From NCBI RefSeq assembly GCF_007692655.1, contig NZ_REBQ01000192.1:1-64000 (forward strand): 64,000 nucleotides of DNA. Reading direction: 5' to 3'. The notes under the pieces are model-generated. The model had not been told where the DNA came from and did not search any database. It saw nothing but the letters and a program-made list of their open reading frames with translations. Of this stretch, positions 46,485-55,879 are shown in pieces (within the stretch, counting starts at the first letter, position 1; each line of letters starts with the position of its first letter). Source of the stretch: Halomonas sp. (GTDB lineage Bacteria > Pseudomonadota > Gammaproteobacteria > Pseudomonadales > Halomonadaceae). Both the position numbers and the translations under genes were made by a program.

Positions 46485-46513
46485 ATACTACGATGATCCC
46501 CCTGCTCGGTCAA
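46485..46513 (-). promoter_or_regulatory. Sigma-70 promoter of tRNA-Ala
   Basis: On the minus strand TTGACC, a 17-nt spacer and TAGTAT, ending 27 bp before the tRNA 5' end. Confidence 0.7.
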
Positions 46514-46629
46514 GTTTTTGAACCATCAGCGCTAACTAATTCTCCTTTATCGCTAGCTGTGGCACTCTATACCCCAGTTTAAAAGGCCAACGTCTCAGCC
46601 CACGATGTTTCTATGCAGGAGCCTGTCCA

Positions 46630-47280
46630 TTGATCAGTGTACTTATCGCCGATGATCATCATCTAGTAAGAACCAGCATTGCTCACCTGCTTAATGAAGA
46701 GTGTGACATTAAAATTGTGGGCGAAGTCGACGATGGAGAAAGTGCGGTAACGCAGTGTCGCCATTTAAAGCCAGACATTGTCTTAATGGATATTCGTATG
46801 CCTGGGATCGGGGGGCTTGAAGCCACTCGACGGATTCGCCGCACGATGGAAGACGTTAAAGTGTTGATCCTCACTGCACATATGGAAGACAGTGTTCTGC
46901 GCCGCATGCTTGAAGCTGGCGCCTCTGGCTTTTTGAGTAAAGGTGCAGATGCAGCTGAGATGACCGATGCCATACGCCAGGTCTTCCATGGTCGGCGCTA
47001 CGTAAGTCAAGAGATCGCTCAGCGTCTGGCGCTCTCACACTTCACCAATGAAGATAACCCCTTTAGTCACCTTTCTCACCGTGAGCTACAAATTGCATTA
47101 ATGATCGTCAACTGCCAGCGCGTACAAGATATCTCTGATCGCCTGCATTTAAGTCCTAAAACGGTAAACACCTACCGCTATCGACTGTTTGATAAACTTG
47201 AAGTGGCTACAGACGTTGAACTTACTCACCTGGCTCTCCGTCATGGATTAGTTGAGGGTTTTGACGCCACCCAAATATAA
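46630..47280 (+). CDS. gacA: GacA/UvrY response regulator
   Basis: LuxR/FixJ-type response regulator of 216 aa. The receiver domain (1-120) has DD at 8-9, the phospho-Asp in DIVLMDIRMPG (about 54) and Lys in FLSKG. The HTH domain (about 145-205) has HLSPKTVNTYRYRLFDKL. In relatives it activates small RNAs that titrate CsrA/RsmA. It starts on TTG, with AGGAG 8 nt upstream and no ATG nearby. It lies directly before uvrC as in E. coli. Confidence 0.93.
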   Translation: MISVLIADDHHLVRTSIAHLLNEECDIKIVGEVDDGESAVTQCRHLKPDIVLMDIRMPGIGGLEATRRIRRTMEDVKVLILTAHMEDSVLRRMLEAGASGFLSKGADAAEMTDAIRQVFHGRRYVSQEIAQRLALSHFTNEDNPFSHLSHRELQIALMIVNCQRVQDISDRLHLSPKTVNTYRYRLFDKLEVATDVELTHLALRHGLVEGFDATQI

Positions 47281-47317
47281 TTCCCCCTCTGCTGTTATCG
47301 GGTACCGACACGCTGAT

Positions 47318-49132
47318 ATGACCTTTGATGCTAAGCAGTTCTTAAGTTCGGTAAGCACCTCACCAGGCGTTTATCGCATGCTTGATGAACACAGCAACAC
47401 CCTGTATGTAGGCAAGGCCAAGCGGCTTAAAAACCGCCTTGCAAGCTATTTCCGTGGCCAACTGAATACTAAAACTCAGGCCATGGTGGGACGTATTGCC
47501 GACGTTCAGGTAACAGTGACGCGCACCGAAACGGAAGCACTCCTGCTTGAACAAACCCTGATCAAACAATTGCGCCCGCCTTATAACATTCTGCTGCGCG
47601 ATGATAAGTCCTATCCTTTTGTGTTCGTCACCGATCGCCACGCTTACCCGGCACTTGAATACAAACGCGCACGCCAACGTAGTGACGATGGCCGGTATCT
47701 AGGCCCTTACCCCAGCAGCGGGGCCGTACGCGAAAGCTTAGCGTTGATGCAAAAAATATTTCATATTCGCAGCTGTGAAGACAGTGTATTTGCCCATCGC
47801 TCAAGACCCTGTTTGCAGTACCAGATTCAGCGTTGTAGCGCCCCCTGTGTCAACTATATATCTGCCGAGGATTACCGCCGGGACCTTGAACACGCCGTGA
47901 TGTGCCTGGAAGGCAAAAGTGAACACGTTACCCAGGAACTGATGGAGGCGATGGAAGCCGCCAGCAAAGCTCTCAACTTTGAGGAAGCCGCTCGCCTTCG
48001 CGATCAAGTTCAGCAACTCAGGCAGCTTCAACAACGTCAGTTTGTTGACACGGGCGACGGTGATGCCGACATTTTTGCCCTTGCTGAACGTCCCGGTGCG
48101 CTAGGCGTGTCCGTTCTAAGCGTTCGCGATGGCCGGTTACTGGGCGCACGACACCACACGCCCAAAAACGATTTGGACCTCCCCCTTGAAATCCTGCTCA
48201 CCGAGGTGGTCAGCCAATACTATTTTGGTCAGCCCCACAACGTTCCCAGCGAAGTCATTACCAGCCATCCCCTAGAGGATAGTGGACTAATTGCTGAAGC
48301 GCTGACTCAGCAGGCGGGCAAGCGCATTCGCGTGACCAGCCAAGTGCGAGGCCACCGCGCACAGTGGCAGCAGCTTGCCATTACCAACGCAGAGCAGCAG
48401 TTGGCCTCACAACTGGCCAATCAAACCCAGCTGACCCAACGTTTCACCGCGCTACAGAAAGCATTGGGTTTGACAGAAACGCCTCAACGTTTGGAATGCT
48501 TTGATATCAGCCATAGTCACGGCGAAGCCACCGTCGCATCCTGCGTAGTATTTGATCACCAAGGACCGCGTAAAAGCGACTACCGCCATTTCCGCATCGA
48601 GGGTGTCGCTGCAGGTGATGATTATGCCGCCATGCAGCAAGCACTCACACGGCGTCTTAAGCGGGTAAAAAGTGGTGAAGCGGTGGCCCCAGACATCTTG
48701 ATCGTCGATGGCGGCAAAGGGCAGCTCAATATGGCCCGCGAGGTATTTAAAGAGCTCGATATCACTAACATCATTCTTTTGGGCGTCGCTAAAGGGACAA
48801 CGCGTAAAGCAGGGCTTGAAAGCCTATTTCTAGAAACAGCGGATAACCCCCTTAATCTAGATCCTGCCTCACCAGCGCTCCACTTGATCCAGCACATTCG
48901 CGACGAGTCGCACCGCTTCGCCATCGCAGGACACCGCGCTCAGCGTGACAAAGCAAGACGCACCTCCACACTGCAAGAGATCCCAGGCATCGGTCCCAAA
49001 CGCAGGCGGGAGCTACTGCGATTTTTTGGCGGTCTGCAGGGCGTACAGAAAGCCAGTCGCGATGAACTAGCCCGTGTACCAGGGATCAATGCATCGTTAG
49101 CCGAGAGTATTTATCGAGCGCTAAACGGATAA
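47318..49132 (+). CDS. uvrC: Excinuclease ABC subunit UvrC
   Basis: Nucleotide-excision-repair endonuclease of 604 aa (E. coli 610). It has an N-terminal GIY-YIG domain ([20 protein letters not shown]), a UVR UvrB-binding domain near 200-235, and a C-terminal RNase H-like nuclease domain with [10 protein letters not shown] and [10 protein letters not shown], then tandem HhH ([13 protein letters not shown]). ATG 47318 gives the family N-terminus. The track's TTG at 47252 adds 22 residues and overlaps gacA. Confidence 0.96.
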   Translation: MTFDAKQFLSSVSTSPGVYRMLDEHSNTLYVGKAKRLKNRLASYFRGQLNTKTQAMVGRIADVQVTVTRTETEALLLEQTLIKQLRPPYNILLRDDKSYPFVFVTDRHAYPALEYKRARQRSDDGRYLGPYPSSGAVRESLALMQKIFHIRSCEDSVFAHRSRPCLQYQIQRCSAPCVNYISAEDYRRDLEHAVMCLEGKSEHVTQELMEAMEAASKALNFEEAARLRDQVQQLRQLQQRQFVDTGDGDADIFALAERPGALGVSVLSVRDGRLLGARHHTPKNDLDLPLEILLTEVVSQYYFGQPHNVPSEVITSHPLEDSGLIAEALTQQAGKRIRVTSQVRGHRAQWQQLAITNAEQQLASQLANQTQLTQRFTALQKALGLTETPQRLECFDISHSHGEATVASCVVFDHQGPRKSDYRHFRIEGVAAGDDYAAMQQALTRRLKRVKSGEAVAPDILIVDGGKGQLNMAREVFKELDITNIILLGVAKGTTRKAGLESLFLETADNPLNLDPASPALHLIQHIRDESHRFAIAGHRAQRDKARRTSTLQEIPGIGPKRRRELLRFFGGLQGVQKASRDELARVPGINASLAESIYRALNG

Positions 49133-49227
49133 ACTCCCTCTTGGCATGGATGCTACCGGCCAAGGGGGATAGAATGGCACCAGACATTTCGAATCCTCTG
49201 ATTTCCCAGCAAGGATCGCGCCCTGCG

Positions 49228-49776
49228 ATGAATATACCCAACATACTGACGTTAGCCAGAATAGCCTTCATTCCTCTGCTGGTAGTGCTGTTTTATCTGC
49301 CTTTTAATTGGAGCATGCCCGTTGCTGCAGGCCTTTTTGCACTCGCCTCCATCACCGACTGGCTAGACGGTTACTTAGCACGGCGCTGGAATCAATCAAC
49401 ACCATTTGGCGCATTTCTAGACCCGGTCGCGGACAAGCTGATGGTCGCGGTAGCCCTAGCGTTACTGATTGAACGCTTCGATACCATGGTGCTTACGCTA
49501 CCTGCCCTGGTCATTATTGGCCGTGAAATTGTTATTTCTGCGCTGCGTGAATGGATGGCTGAAATGGGCAAGCGTGGCATGGTAGCCGTTTCATGGGTGG
49601 GCAAATTGAAAACAACGCTGCAAATGGTTGCGCTGCTGATGCTATTGGCCCTGCCGCCGTCCCATGAATTCGCGATATTTGGGGTTGTGGTGCTGTATGC
49701 AGCCGCCATCTTGACACTATGGTCAATGATTCAGTACTTGAAAGCCGCCTGGCCGCATCTCAGCCGTTCTATGTAA
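49228..49776 (+). CDS. pgsA: CDP-diacylglycerol-glycerol-3-phosphate 3-phosphatidyltransferase
   Basis: Inner-membrane enzyme making phosphatidylglycerol phosphate, 182 aa with four or more helices. The CDP-alcohol phosphotransferase signature [18 protein letters not shown]...D is at about 45-75. ATG 49228 gives the usual [11 protein letters not shown] start. An in-frame ATG at 49174 has a better Shine-Dalgarno (AAGGGGG) and would add 18 residues, so the start is uncertain. It is followed by three tRNA genes, the same order as in E. coli. Confidence 0.93.
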   Translation: MNIPNILTLARIAFIPLLVVLFYLPFNWSMPVAAGLFALASITDWLDGYLARRWNQSTPFGAFLDPVADKLMVAVALALLIERFDTMVLTLPALVIIGREIVISALREWMAEMGKRGMVAVSWVGKLKTTLQMVALLMLLALPPSHEFAIFGVVVLYAAAILTLWSMIQYLKAAWPHLSRSM

Positions 49777-49816
49777 GCTGCTGATAAGTAAATAAGGAAC
49801 AGAGTCTATTCATTGA

Positions 49817-49844
49817 TTGACAACCCGGCGGCGATCCGTATAAT
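49817..49844 (+). promoter_or_regulatory. Consensus sigma-70 promoter of the tRNA Gly-Cys-Leu operon
   Basis: Perfect TTGACA and TATAAT separated by 16 nt, ending 15 bp before tRNA-Gly and followed by a GC-rich discriminator (TCGCCC), the pattern of stringently controlled stable-RNA promoters. Confidence 0.9.
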
Positions 49845-49859
49845 TCGCCCTCGAGTCGA

Positions 49860-49934
49860 GCGGGAATAGCTCAGTGGTAGAGCATCGCCTTGCCAAGGCG
49901 AGGGTCGGGAGTTCGAATCTCCTTTCCCGCTCCA
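49860..49934 (+). tRNA. tRNA-Gly(GCC)
   Basis: A 75-nt cloverleaf: acceptor GCGGGAA/TTCCCGC, D-stem GCTC/GAGC, anticodon stem TCGCC/GGCGA with loop TTGCCAA (anticodon GCC), T-stem GGGAG/CTCCT, encoded TCCA end. It corresponds in position to E. coli glyW. Confidence 0.97.
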
Positions 49935-49986
49935 TTTTGAAGCGTGGTATTGAAGGTTAGGGTCGTGAGCTGGTGCGCCAGTCCGA

Positions 49987-50008
49987 TCGAATCTCCTTTC
50001 CCGCTCCA
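49987..50008 (+). pseudogene. Remnant copy of the tRNA-Gly 3' end
   Basis: The 22 bases TCGAATCTCCTTTCCCGCTC-CA are identical to the last 22 of tRNA-Gly, 74 bp downstream, about one tRNA length away. The preceding 52 bp no longer fold as tRNA-Gly. This is either a decayed tandem copy or a footprint left by an element that integrated at the tRNA. Confidence 0.7.
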
Positions 50009-50024
50009 ACGATACGACTCATGA

Positions 50025-50098
50025 GGCTGGATGGCAGAGTGGTTATGCAGCGGACTGCAACTCCGTGTACGCCGGTTCGATTCCGACTCCAGCCTCCA
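50025..50098 (+). tRNA. tRNA-Cys(GCA)
   Basis: A 74-nt cloverleaf: acceptor GGCTGGA/TCCAGCC, anticodon loop CTGCAAC (anticodon GCA), T-loop GGTTCGATTCC, encoded TCCA end. Second of the trio, as E. coli cysT. Confidence 0.96.
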
Positions 50099-50157
50099 CT
50101 TTTACTGTGCAGCAATGGTGTTTTGAATTACGTTTTGAAACTGCATTGCGATGTATT

Positions 50158-50244
50158 GCCCGGATGGCGAAATCGGTAGACGCAAGAGACTTAAAATCTC
50201 TCGGGGGCAACCCCGTGCCGGTTCAAGTCCGGCTCCGGGCACCA
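50158..50244 (+). tRNA. tRNA-Leu(TAA)
   Basis: An 87-nt class II tRNA with a long variable arm (CGGGGGCAACCCCGT), acceptor GCCCGGA/TCCGGGC, anticodon loop CTTAAAA (anticodon TAA), encoded ACCA end. Third of the trio, as E. coli leuZ. The following 165 bp up to nadB hold no other recognisable feature. Confidence 0.97.
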
Positions 50245-50409
50245 TTTTATGCTCTACCTTCCCACTGTTATATTGCGACCTTTCCACGATTCAACCTACC
50301 GTTTACATGACGTCCCCTAGTGCATATTTATGCGCTTTTTTTGTGTCCAAATATCGCTAATCGCTAATCGCCACGCTATGATGCCTACCTTGAATAAGGA
50401 GCGGGCGCT

Positions 50410-52098
50410 ATGAGCACACCTACATCCGATGTACTTATCATTGGCGGCGGTGTCGCAGGGTTAACGCTTGCCCTGGAGGTTGCAGACTGGATGTCAGTGA
50501 CCTTGGTTCGCCCTGCTCAAGACGATCAAGGCGCCAGTCGCTGGGCGCAAGGTGGTATTGCCGCCGTTCTTTCGCCGGATGACAATCTCGAAGCACATAT
50601 CAACGATACGCTAGTTGCCGGTGACGGCCTCTGCGATGAGGAGGCGGTGCGCTTCACCGTTACCCATGGCCCAGCGGCTATTCAGTGGCTAATTGATCAG
50701 GGTGTCCCGTTCACACCAGAGACCGACTCTTCTGCTATCTACCCCTACCACCTAACCCGTGAAGGCGGCCACAATGCGCGTCGCATTATTCATGCCGACG
50801 ACGCAACTGGTCGTGCCGTCGTCGATACACTGTTAGACAAAGTCATACAGCACCCTAACATCACCCAACGCAACGATTTGACCATAGTTGGCCTGTTAAC
50901 GGATGCCCTCGGCAACTGCAGAGGAGCCTATGGCAGCGATGCTAACCAGCAGTGGCACTCTCTTTCTGCATGCCACACTGTCTTAGCCACTGGCGGCGCC
51001 AGCGGGCTTTACCTGCATACCACCACGCCAGCACCCAGCAGCGGAGAAGGCATGATGATGGCTGCTGAGCTTGGCGCCAGGTTAGCCAATCTTGAATTTC
51101 AACAGTTTCACCCTACCTGCCTATTTGACCCTGAGGGGCCCGCCTTCTTAATTAGTGAGGCAGTGCGTGGCGAGGGTGGATATCTGCTGAATGAGGCGGG
51201 GCATCGTTTTATGCCCGCTCTCGATAAGCGGGCTGAGCTCGCCCCTAGGGATGTTGTTGCCCGCGCCATTGACGCTGAAATACAGCGAGGCACTCAGGGG
51301 CACGTGTGGCTGGATATTAGCCATTTAGGTGAAAAAGCGATTCGCCATCACTTTCCCACCATCCAGGCACACTGCGGCTCTCGGGGCATTGATATCACCC
51401 AACAGGCTATCCCGGTCGTGCCTGCGGCTCACTATAGCTGCGGTGGTGTCGCTACCAATCTACAAGGAGCAACCGATGTCGCCCATTTATACGCCATTGG
51501 GGAGACCGCCTGCACTGGCCTACACGGCGCTAACAGGATGGCCAGTAATTCACTGCTAGAGTGCTTGGTATTTGCGCGCAGTTGTGCTCAGGCGCTAGTA
51601 GCACTAGGCGCTTGCTTGCCCAAAGAAGAAATTCAATACCCCAAGCAGCCTGCATATAGCACTCCGCCACTCGCCATATTGGCTGATATTCGCCAACAGA
51701 TGCGAGTCATCATGAGCCAGCATGTTTCCATTGTGCGTTGCGCATCAGGACTCATCGACGCTCAAGAACAGTTGCAGATACTGGTAAACACTCTGGATGA
51801 GAATGCTGGTGCTATAGCCACGTCCGAAGGCCAGCGCTTACATCAAGCGCTTCAACTGGCTATGCTCACTGTGCTTTCAGCGCAGCAGCGGCATGAATCA
51901 CGTGGCTTACACTTCACCACCGATTGGCCTCAACAACTGCCCAAGGCGGTTGCCTCCACGCGTTCAATCAAAGACCTGGCCATCGAAAACCTCGTAGATG
52001 ACGACTTAGCACATAAAAACCTAGCAGATAAAAACCTAGTCGATAAAAACCTGGTCGATAAAAACCTGGTCGATAAAAATTTGGTAATTAAGGCCTAA
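50410..52098 (+). CDS. nadB: L-aspartate oxidase
   Basis: FAD enzyme that starts NAD synthesis by oxidising aspartate to iminoaspartate, 562 aa. It has an N-terminal FAD motif IIGGGVAGLTLALE (about 10-23), SRWAQGGIAAV, the active-site region HYSCGGVATNLQGATDV and GLHGANRMASNSLLECLVF. The family is usually about 530-540 aa. The extra length is a C-terminal tail of KNLVD-type repeats encoded by 15-bp tandem DNA repeats. AAGGAG precedes the ATG. Its stop overlaps that of convergent ygfX. Confidence 0.95.
   Translation: MSTPTSDVLIIGGGVAGLTLALEVADWMSVTLVRPAQDDQGASRWAQGGIAAVLSPDDNLEAHINDTLVAGDGLCDEEAVRFTVTHGPAAIQWLIDQGVPFTPETDSSAIYPYHLTREGGHNARRIIHADDATGRAVVDTLLDKVIQHPNITQRNDLTIVGLLTDALGNCRGAYGSDANQQWHSLSACHTVLATGGASGLYLHTTTPAPSSGEGMMMAAELGARLANLEFQQFHPTCLFDPEGPAFLISEAVRGEGGYLLNEAGHRFMPALDKRAELAPRDVVARAIDAEIQRGTQGHVWLDISHLGEKAIRHHFPTIQAHCGSRGIDITQQAIPVVPAAHYSCGGVATNLQGATDVAHLYAIGETACTGLHGANRMASNSLLECLVFARSCAQALVALGACLPKEEIQYPKQPAYSTPPLAILADIRQQMRVIMSQHVSIVRCASGLIDAQEQLQILVNTLDENAGAIATSEGQRLHQALQLAMLTVLSAQQRHESRGLHFTTDWPQQLPKAVASTRSIKDLAIENLVDDDLAHKNLADKNLVDKNLVDKNLVDKNLVIKA
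52015..52089. repeat. Five 15-bp tandem repeats at the nadB 3' end
   Basis: Units AAAAACCTAGCAGAT, AAAAACCTAGTCGAT, two copies of AAAAACCTGGTCGAT, and a degenerate last unit. Each codes five residues (K-N-L-V-D or A). The identical neighbours suggest recent expansion by slippage. Confidence 0.9.
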
Positions 52099-52520
52099 CG
52101 CCCTGGGCGGTGTAAAAGCTTACGCACTTCGCGCAGGTTATTGGAAGGCGAACTATCAGGCCAGAGCCAAACTCTCTGCTTACCGATATAAAGCCCTATC
52201 AGCCATGGCCCTAAATAGTCGCAGCGTACGGGGTACTCATCACTTAGCACAGCGTCACTCTTCGCCGAACCATGCTGACCGCCTTTTAACCGCCACCGAG
52301 CATGGAACTGCGACGCTGTAGAGGTGAAGTAAAGCTCCCCTTGTGGCTGACGCAAATAAGCACGCCAACTAAGGGCGCCCCCAAACACGACTATCGTTAG
52401 TAAGATTAGCCCTCCCCCCACCCAATAGCCCAACGCCGCCAACCCACTCCACAGCGAGCATTGAGCAAGTAGCCAATAGCTAGAGGGTTCGATAGGCAGA
52501 ATTATCGGTGGTTTCAGCAT
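52095..52520 (-). CDS. YgfX-like membrane protein
   Basis: A 141-aa protein with two adjacent hydrophobic segments (about 15-35 and 37-52) followed by a beta-rich C-terminal domain. This is the architecture of YgfX (also called CptA), encoded beside sdhE in many gammaproteobacteria. The start (ATG 52520, or TTG 52526) overlaps sdhE by about 40 bp. Its last 3 bases overlap the nadB stop on the opposite strand. Sequence identity to E. coli YgfX is not obvious, so the name rests mainly on position and topology. Confidence 0.7.
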   Translation of the reverse strand: MLKPPIILPIEPSSYWLLAQCSLWSGLAALGYWVGGGLILLTIVVFGGALSWRAYLRQPQGELYFTSTASQFHARWRLKGGQHGSAKSDAVLSDEYPVRCDYLGPWLIGLYIGKQRVWLWPDSSPSNNLREVRKLLHRPGR

Positions 52521-52773
52521 GCTCAACTATCATTTGCACAATTCGTCTCTGGCTGGGCTCTTCAGGCCATTCTCGATGCATAAGCAAAACGAACAGGTCT
52601 TGATCCTCACCTTCAATCAACTGCTGATAGGCCAATTGATCTTCTTCGCTGAGGCTATCAAAGCGCTGCTCAAGGAACGGAATTAGCAGTAAATCTAGCT
52701 CCCACATACCGCGCCGGGAGTGCCAGTAAAGCCGTTTGCGTAAAATGGCTGCTGGGGAAGAGTCATCGTTCAA
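52480..52773 (-). CDS. sdhE: Succinate dehydrogenase assembly factor SdhE
   Basis: A 97-aa FAD assembly factor (YgfY/Sdh5 family) with the defining RGxxE motif in HSRRGMWELDLLL and the later motif EGEDQDLFVLLM. It helps attach FAD to SdhA. It starts on TTG, with GGAG 10 nt upstream. No in-frame ATG keeps the domain. It overlaps the downstream YgfX-like gene, as commonly seen. Confidence 0.93.
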   Translation of the reverse strand: MNDDSSPAAILRKRLYWHSRRGMWELDLLLIPFLEQRFDSLSEEDQLAYQQLIEGEDQDLFVLLMHREWPEEPSQRRIVQMIVEHAETTDNSAYRTL

Positions 52774-52979
52774 TGTCAGCCGCTCCGATCGAGTAAATGG
52801 ATAGCCAGTATACCTAAGCTGTGGGGTCGCGCCAGCGCCCTACTTGGCCTATGCTGTAAAAGTACCTAGAACCTTGTTTTATCTGAATTGTTTTATTATG
52901 AATTGAGCAGTATGCTGAATTTGATGTTAGTGAGGTCGACAGCGCGTCACGGCCTTCAATGTTCGCAGGGAGCCAACCG

Positions 52980-53276
52980 ATGACTAAATCTGAATTAATC
53001 GAACAAATTGCGATGCGTCAGCCCGAGTTGTCCGCCAAAGACGTAGAAACGGCGGTGCGTATTATTTTGGATGACATGACGGATTCCCTCGCCAGTGGCG
53101 GGCGCGTTGAGATCCGTGGTTTCGGCAGTTTTTCACTACACTACCGGGAACCGCGTGTAGGCCGTAATCCCAAGACAGGCGATGCTGTGGATCTAGAAGG
53201 CAAATATGTACCCCACTTTAAACCTGGCAAAGAGCTGCGTGAGCAGGTAGACGCTAGTCGAGCACTGGGCTACTAA
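52980..53276 (+). CDS. ihfB: Integration host factor subunit beta
   Basis: HU/IHF-family DNA-bending protein of 98 aa with [11 protein letters not shown] at the start, [25 protein letters not shown] and the arm motif [13 protein letters not shown] chose ATG 52980 after AGGGAG. The track adds seven residues. It precedes lapA-lapB. The rpsA gene that usually lies upstream is absent here, replaced by the divergent sdhE-ygfX pair. Confidence 0.95.
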   Translation: MTKSELIEQIAMRQPELSAKDVETAVRIILDDMTDSLASGGRVEIRGFGSFSLHYREPRVGRNPKTGDAVDLEGKYVPHFKPGKELREQVDASRALGY

Positions 53277-53376
53277 ACGTAGCGATTAAACGGTATCCGA
53301 CCTTCTGCGGGATGACGTCGCGCTTCGAGTCGTACACAATAGTGTTATCGCGAATGTCACAGACTAGGAAACTCAC

Positions 53377-53682
53377 ATGCGTTGGATCAAAGGGCTGATT
53401 CTGGCCGTTATTTTGCTGGTAGTAGTGCTGGTGGGTATTCTGTTTGCTGTAAATAATCAGCAGACTATTGCCTTGAATTTAATCTGGCTGGAACTGCCAC
53501 CGGTATCGCTGTCCGTTTGGCTACTCGCCACACTCGTCGTTGGCGTTCTCTTGGGCATGCTCGCCATGCTGGGTGTTTACGTACGCTTGAAGGCTACCCT
53601 GGCCCGCAGCCATCGCCAAAACAAGCAGCAGCGTAAAGAGCTTGATAGCCTGCGCACCCAGGAGTTCAAGGAACTGGCATAA
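53377..53682 (+). CDS. lapA: LapA-family membrane protein
   Basis: A 101-aa protein with two membrane helices (about 4-24 and 42-65) and a charged cytoplasmic coiled C-terminus (RQNKQQRKELDSL), the LapA (YciS) layout. In E. coli LapA works with LapB in controlling lipopolysaccharide synthesis. AGGAAACTCAC precedes the ATG. The stop codon abuts the lapB start. Confidence 0.9.
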   Translation: MRWIKGLILAVILLVVVLVGILFAVNNQQTIALNLIWLELPPVSLSVWLLATLVVGVLLGMLAMLGVYVRLKATLARSHRQNKQQRKELDSLRTQEFKELA

Positions 53683-54888
53683 ATGCTCGATGTCGCGCTG
53701 CTAAGCGTTCTGTTGGTCGCCATTGCTATCGGCTATGGATTAGGCTACCGCCAGGCCGGACGCCGCCGACATCGCTCTCAACCGCCAGAGACCTCTTCAC
53801 AGGCCCTGTCCAGGGATTATTTTGTTGGGCTTAATTACCTGCTTAACGAACAGCCAGACGAGGCGATTAATACGTTTATTAACGTATTAACGGTCAACAG
53901 TGACACGGTGGAAACCCACATTGCCTTAGGCAAGCTGTTGCGTGCTCGCGGTGAAGCAGATAAAGCGGTTAGCATCCATCAAAATTTGTTAGCGCGCCCC
54001 GCTTTATCACCCTATACCAACGAACATATTCAGCTTGAACTTGCTCGCGACTTTGTAGCGCTGGGTGTTCATGACCGCGCCCAGCGCTTACTTAACGCGC
54101 TGCTTGAAAATAGCAGTGACGAAGAGCACTGCTATGCTGCAAAACAGCTGCTAGTCGATTTGCTAGAGCGTGAAAAAGCATGGCAGCAGGCGCTAGACGT
54201 CATTCAACCTTTGTTAAAACAGCACCCCAAGATGCGTCGCCCTGCCGCCCATTGGCTATGTGAACTAGCCCTGGAAGAAATTAGCGAATCCAGCCGCGCG
54301 CTGGCCAAAAAGCATCTCAAAAAAGCACTGCAACTTGATGAGAAGTGCGTTCGCGCCAATCTGCTATTGGCAGAACTGGAAATGGATAATGGGCACTATG
54401 GCCGTGCCATAGAACGATTGGACTGCATTCCCGGGCAAGAGATATCCCACATCCCCACCATGCTACCCGTCCTGAAACACGCTTATTTACGCAATGAGGA
54501 CGAAGCGGGTTATGAAGCCCACCTTTACCAACTGCTTGAGCAGGCCCCCTACACAAGCATTATTATCGCCTTGGGACACCTCGTGCATCACCGCGATGGC
54601 GTCGATAAAGCGATAGAACTGATTGGCGAGCACCTGCGGGCAGTGCCTAGCTTAGGTGGTTTGGATTATTTGATAGATCTGTATATTGAAAGCCAGCGGC
54701 TCAGCGGCAAACCCGCACCTGATACGCGCCTATTGTTGCTTAAACACCATACTGATGCGTTGCTGCTGAACCGTAATCGCCACCGCTGCCAACGCTGTGG
54801 CTTTGCCAGCGACGCCTTACATTGGCAATGTCCAAGCTGCCGATTCTGGGGGACTATAAAGCCAGTGATTGGCGTCGAGGGTGAATAG
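53683..54888 (+). CDS. lapB: Lipopolysaccharide assembly protein LapB
   Basis: A 401-aa protein with one N-terminal membrane helix (about 2-20), tetratricopeptide repeats over residues 45-350, and a C-terminal rubredoxin-like zinc site CQRCGFASDALHWQCPSC (about 366-383). In E. coli LapB (YciM) regulates LpxC turnover by FtsH. It starts immediately after the lapA stop, and both are likely co-translated. Confidence 0.94.
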   Translation: MLDVALLSVLLVAIAIGYGLGYRQAGRRRHRSQPPETSSQALSRDYFVGLNYLLNEQPDEAINTFINVLTVNSDTVETHIALGKLLRARGEADKAVSIHQNLLARPALSPYTNEHIQLELARDFVALGVHDRAQRLLNALLENSSDEEHCYAAKQLLVDLLEREKAWQQALDVIQPLLKQHPKMRRPAAHWLCELALEEISESSRALAKKHLKKALQLDEKCVRANLLLAELEMDNGHYGRAIERLDCIPGQEISHIPTMLPVLKHAYLRNEDEAGYEAHLYQLLEQAPYTSIIIALGHLVHHRDGVDKAIELIGEHLRAVPSLGGLDYLIDLYIESQRLSGKPAPDTRLLLLKHHTDALLLNRNRHRCQRCGFASDALHWQCPSCRFWGTIKPVIGVEGE

Positions 54889-54911
54889 CATTTGAGCAAG
54901 CAAAGCTGACG

Positions 54912-55610
54912 TTAAACAGCTAACTCAGCTTCAATCATCTCAAGTGCCACCATCGGATCCTGTGCCTGAGTCACCGGCCGCCCTATCACCAAATGGGTAC
55001 TACCCTCTTTCATGGCTTGACTGGGTGTCATAATCCGCTGCTGATCATTAGCTGCTGCAAAGCTTGGTCTAATGCCGGGCGTCACTTTCAGGAAAGCATC
55101 ATCCCACCGTTTTTTAAGCTGCGCAGCCTCCTGGGCTGAACACACCACTCCATGCAATCCACTTTGCTTGGTGAGAAGCGCTAACCGCTCCACCTGCTCA
55201 GACAATGAAGCATGGATACCGACTTCTGCTAAATCGTCAGCCTGCATACTGGTCAGGACAGTAACGGCAATTAAGTGGGTAGTTAAGCCATGTTGATCCA
55301 GCCGTTTCACAGCTGCCTCCATCATTTTTTGACCACCACTGGCATGCACATTCACCATCCACACGCCCTGCTCAGCGGCCGCTTGCACAGCACTTGCGAC
55401 AGTATTGGGAATGTCATGAAATTTGAGATCTAAAAACACTTCAAACCCACGCCCATGCAACGCCTCCAGCACGGCTGGACCGCTACGAGTAAACAGTTCT
55501 TTACCCACCTTGACGCGGCAACGGACAGGATCGAGTTGATCTGCCATACACAGAGCAGCATCTAACGAAGGATAATCAAGCGCAATAATTAACGGTGAAT
55601 CAGTTGCCAC
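54912..55610 (-). CDS. pyrF: Orotidine 5'-phosphate decarboxylase
   Basis: Final pyrimidine-synthesis enzyme making UMP, 232 aa. The active-site strand [13 protein letters not shown] holds the Asp-Lys-Asp network, with the phosphate loop VIGRPVTQA near the end. GTG start with GGAG 7 nt upstream. In E. coli and many relatives pyrF follows lapB on the same strand. Here it is inverted and convergent with lapB (23-bp gap). Confidence 0.95.
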   Translation of the reverse strand: MATDSPLIIALDYPSLDAALCMADQLDPVRCRVKVGKELFTRSGPAVLEALHGRGFEVFLDLKFHDIPNTVASAVQAAAEQGVWMVNVHASGGQKMMEAAVKRLDQHGLTTHLIAVTVLTSMQADDLAEVGIHASLSEQVERLALLTKQSGLHGVVCSAQEAAQLKKRWDDAFLKVTPGIRPSFAAANDQQRIMTPSQAMKEGSTHLVIGRPVTQAQDPMVALEMIEAELAV

Positions 55611-55676
55611 AAGGTTGCTCCAAAGACGTTTTAAGCCAGTATATCACCCTCACAGCTCTCCTCACTCCCCATAAAA

Positions 55677-55716
55677 TGTAAGCCTTTTGCCATACATCTA
55701 TAGCAAAAAGCTTACA
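55677..55716. repeat. Inverted repeat between pyrF and the comEA-like gene
   Basis: TGTAAGCCTTTTGC / GCAAAAAGCTTACA: 14-bp arms with one mismatch and a 12-nt loop, in the 269-bp divergent gap. It could be an operator or RNA hairpin. I saw no other feature in the gap. Confidence 0.55.
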
Positions 55717-55879
55717 AACTTTGTCATAAATCACTGACAACATCGTCCACTACATAAAGTTAAGTTAACAGGGAAGCGACGTTCGTCTTGCTTGATCTTC
55801 GATCTACGCTGGTCAATGCATCCTGGTGAACCTCGCGAACGCAACGTTTGTTAACAACCGTCATTAAAGGATCTTGAGG

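Noticed and set aside
49806-50009. Protein-coding ORFs over the tRNA cluster
   Set aside because: All of them read across complete tRNA cloverleaves and are shadows.
52015-52089. Separate small repeat gene at the nadB end
   Set aside because: The repeats stay in the nadB frame without interruption and end at its stop codon.
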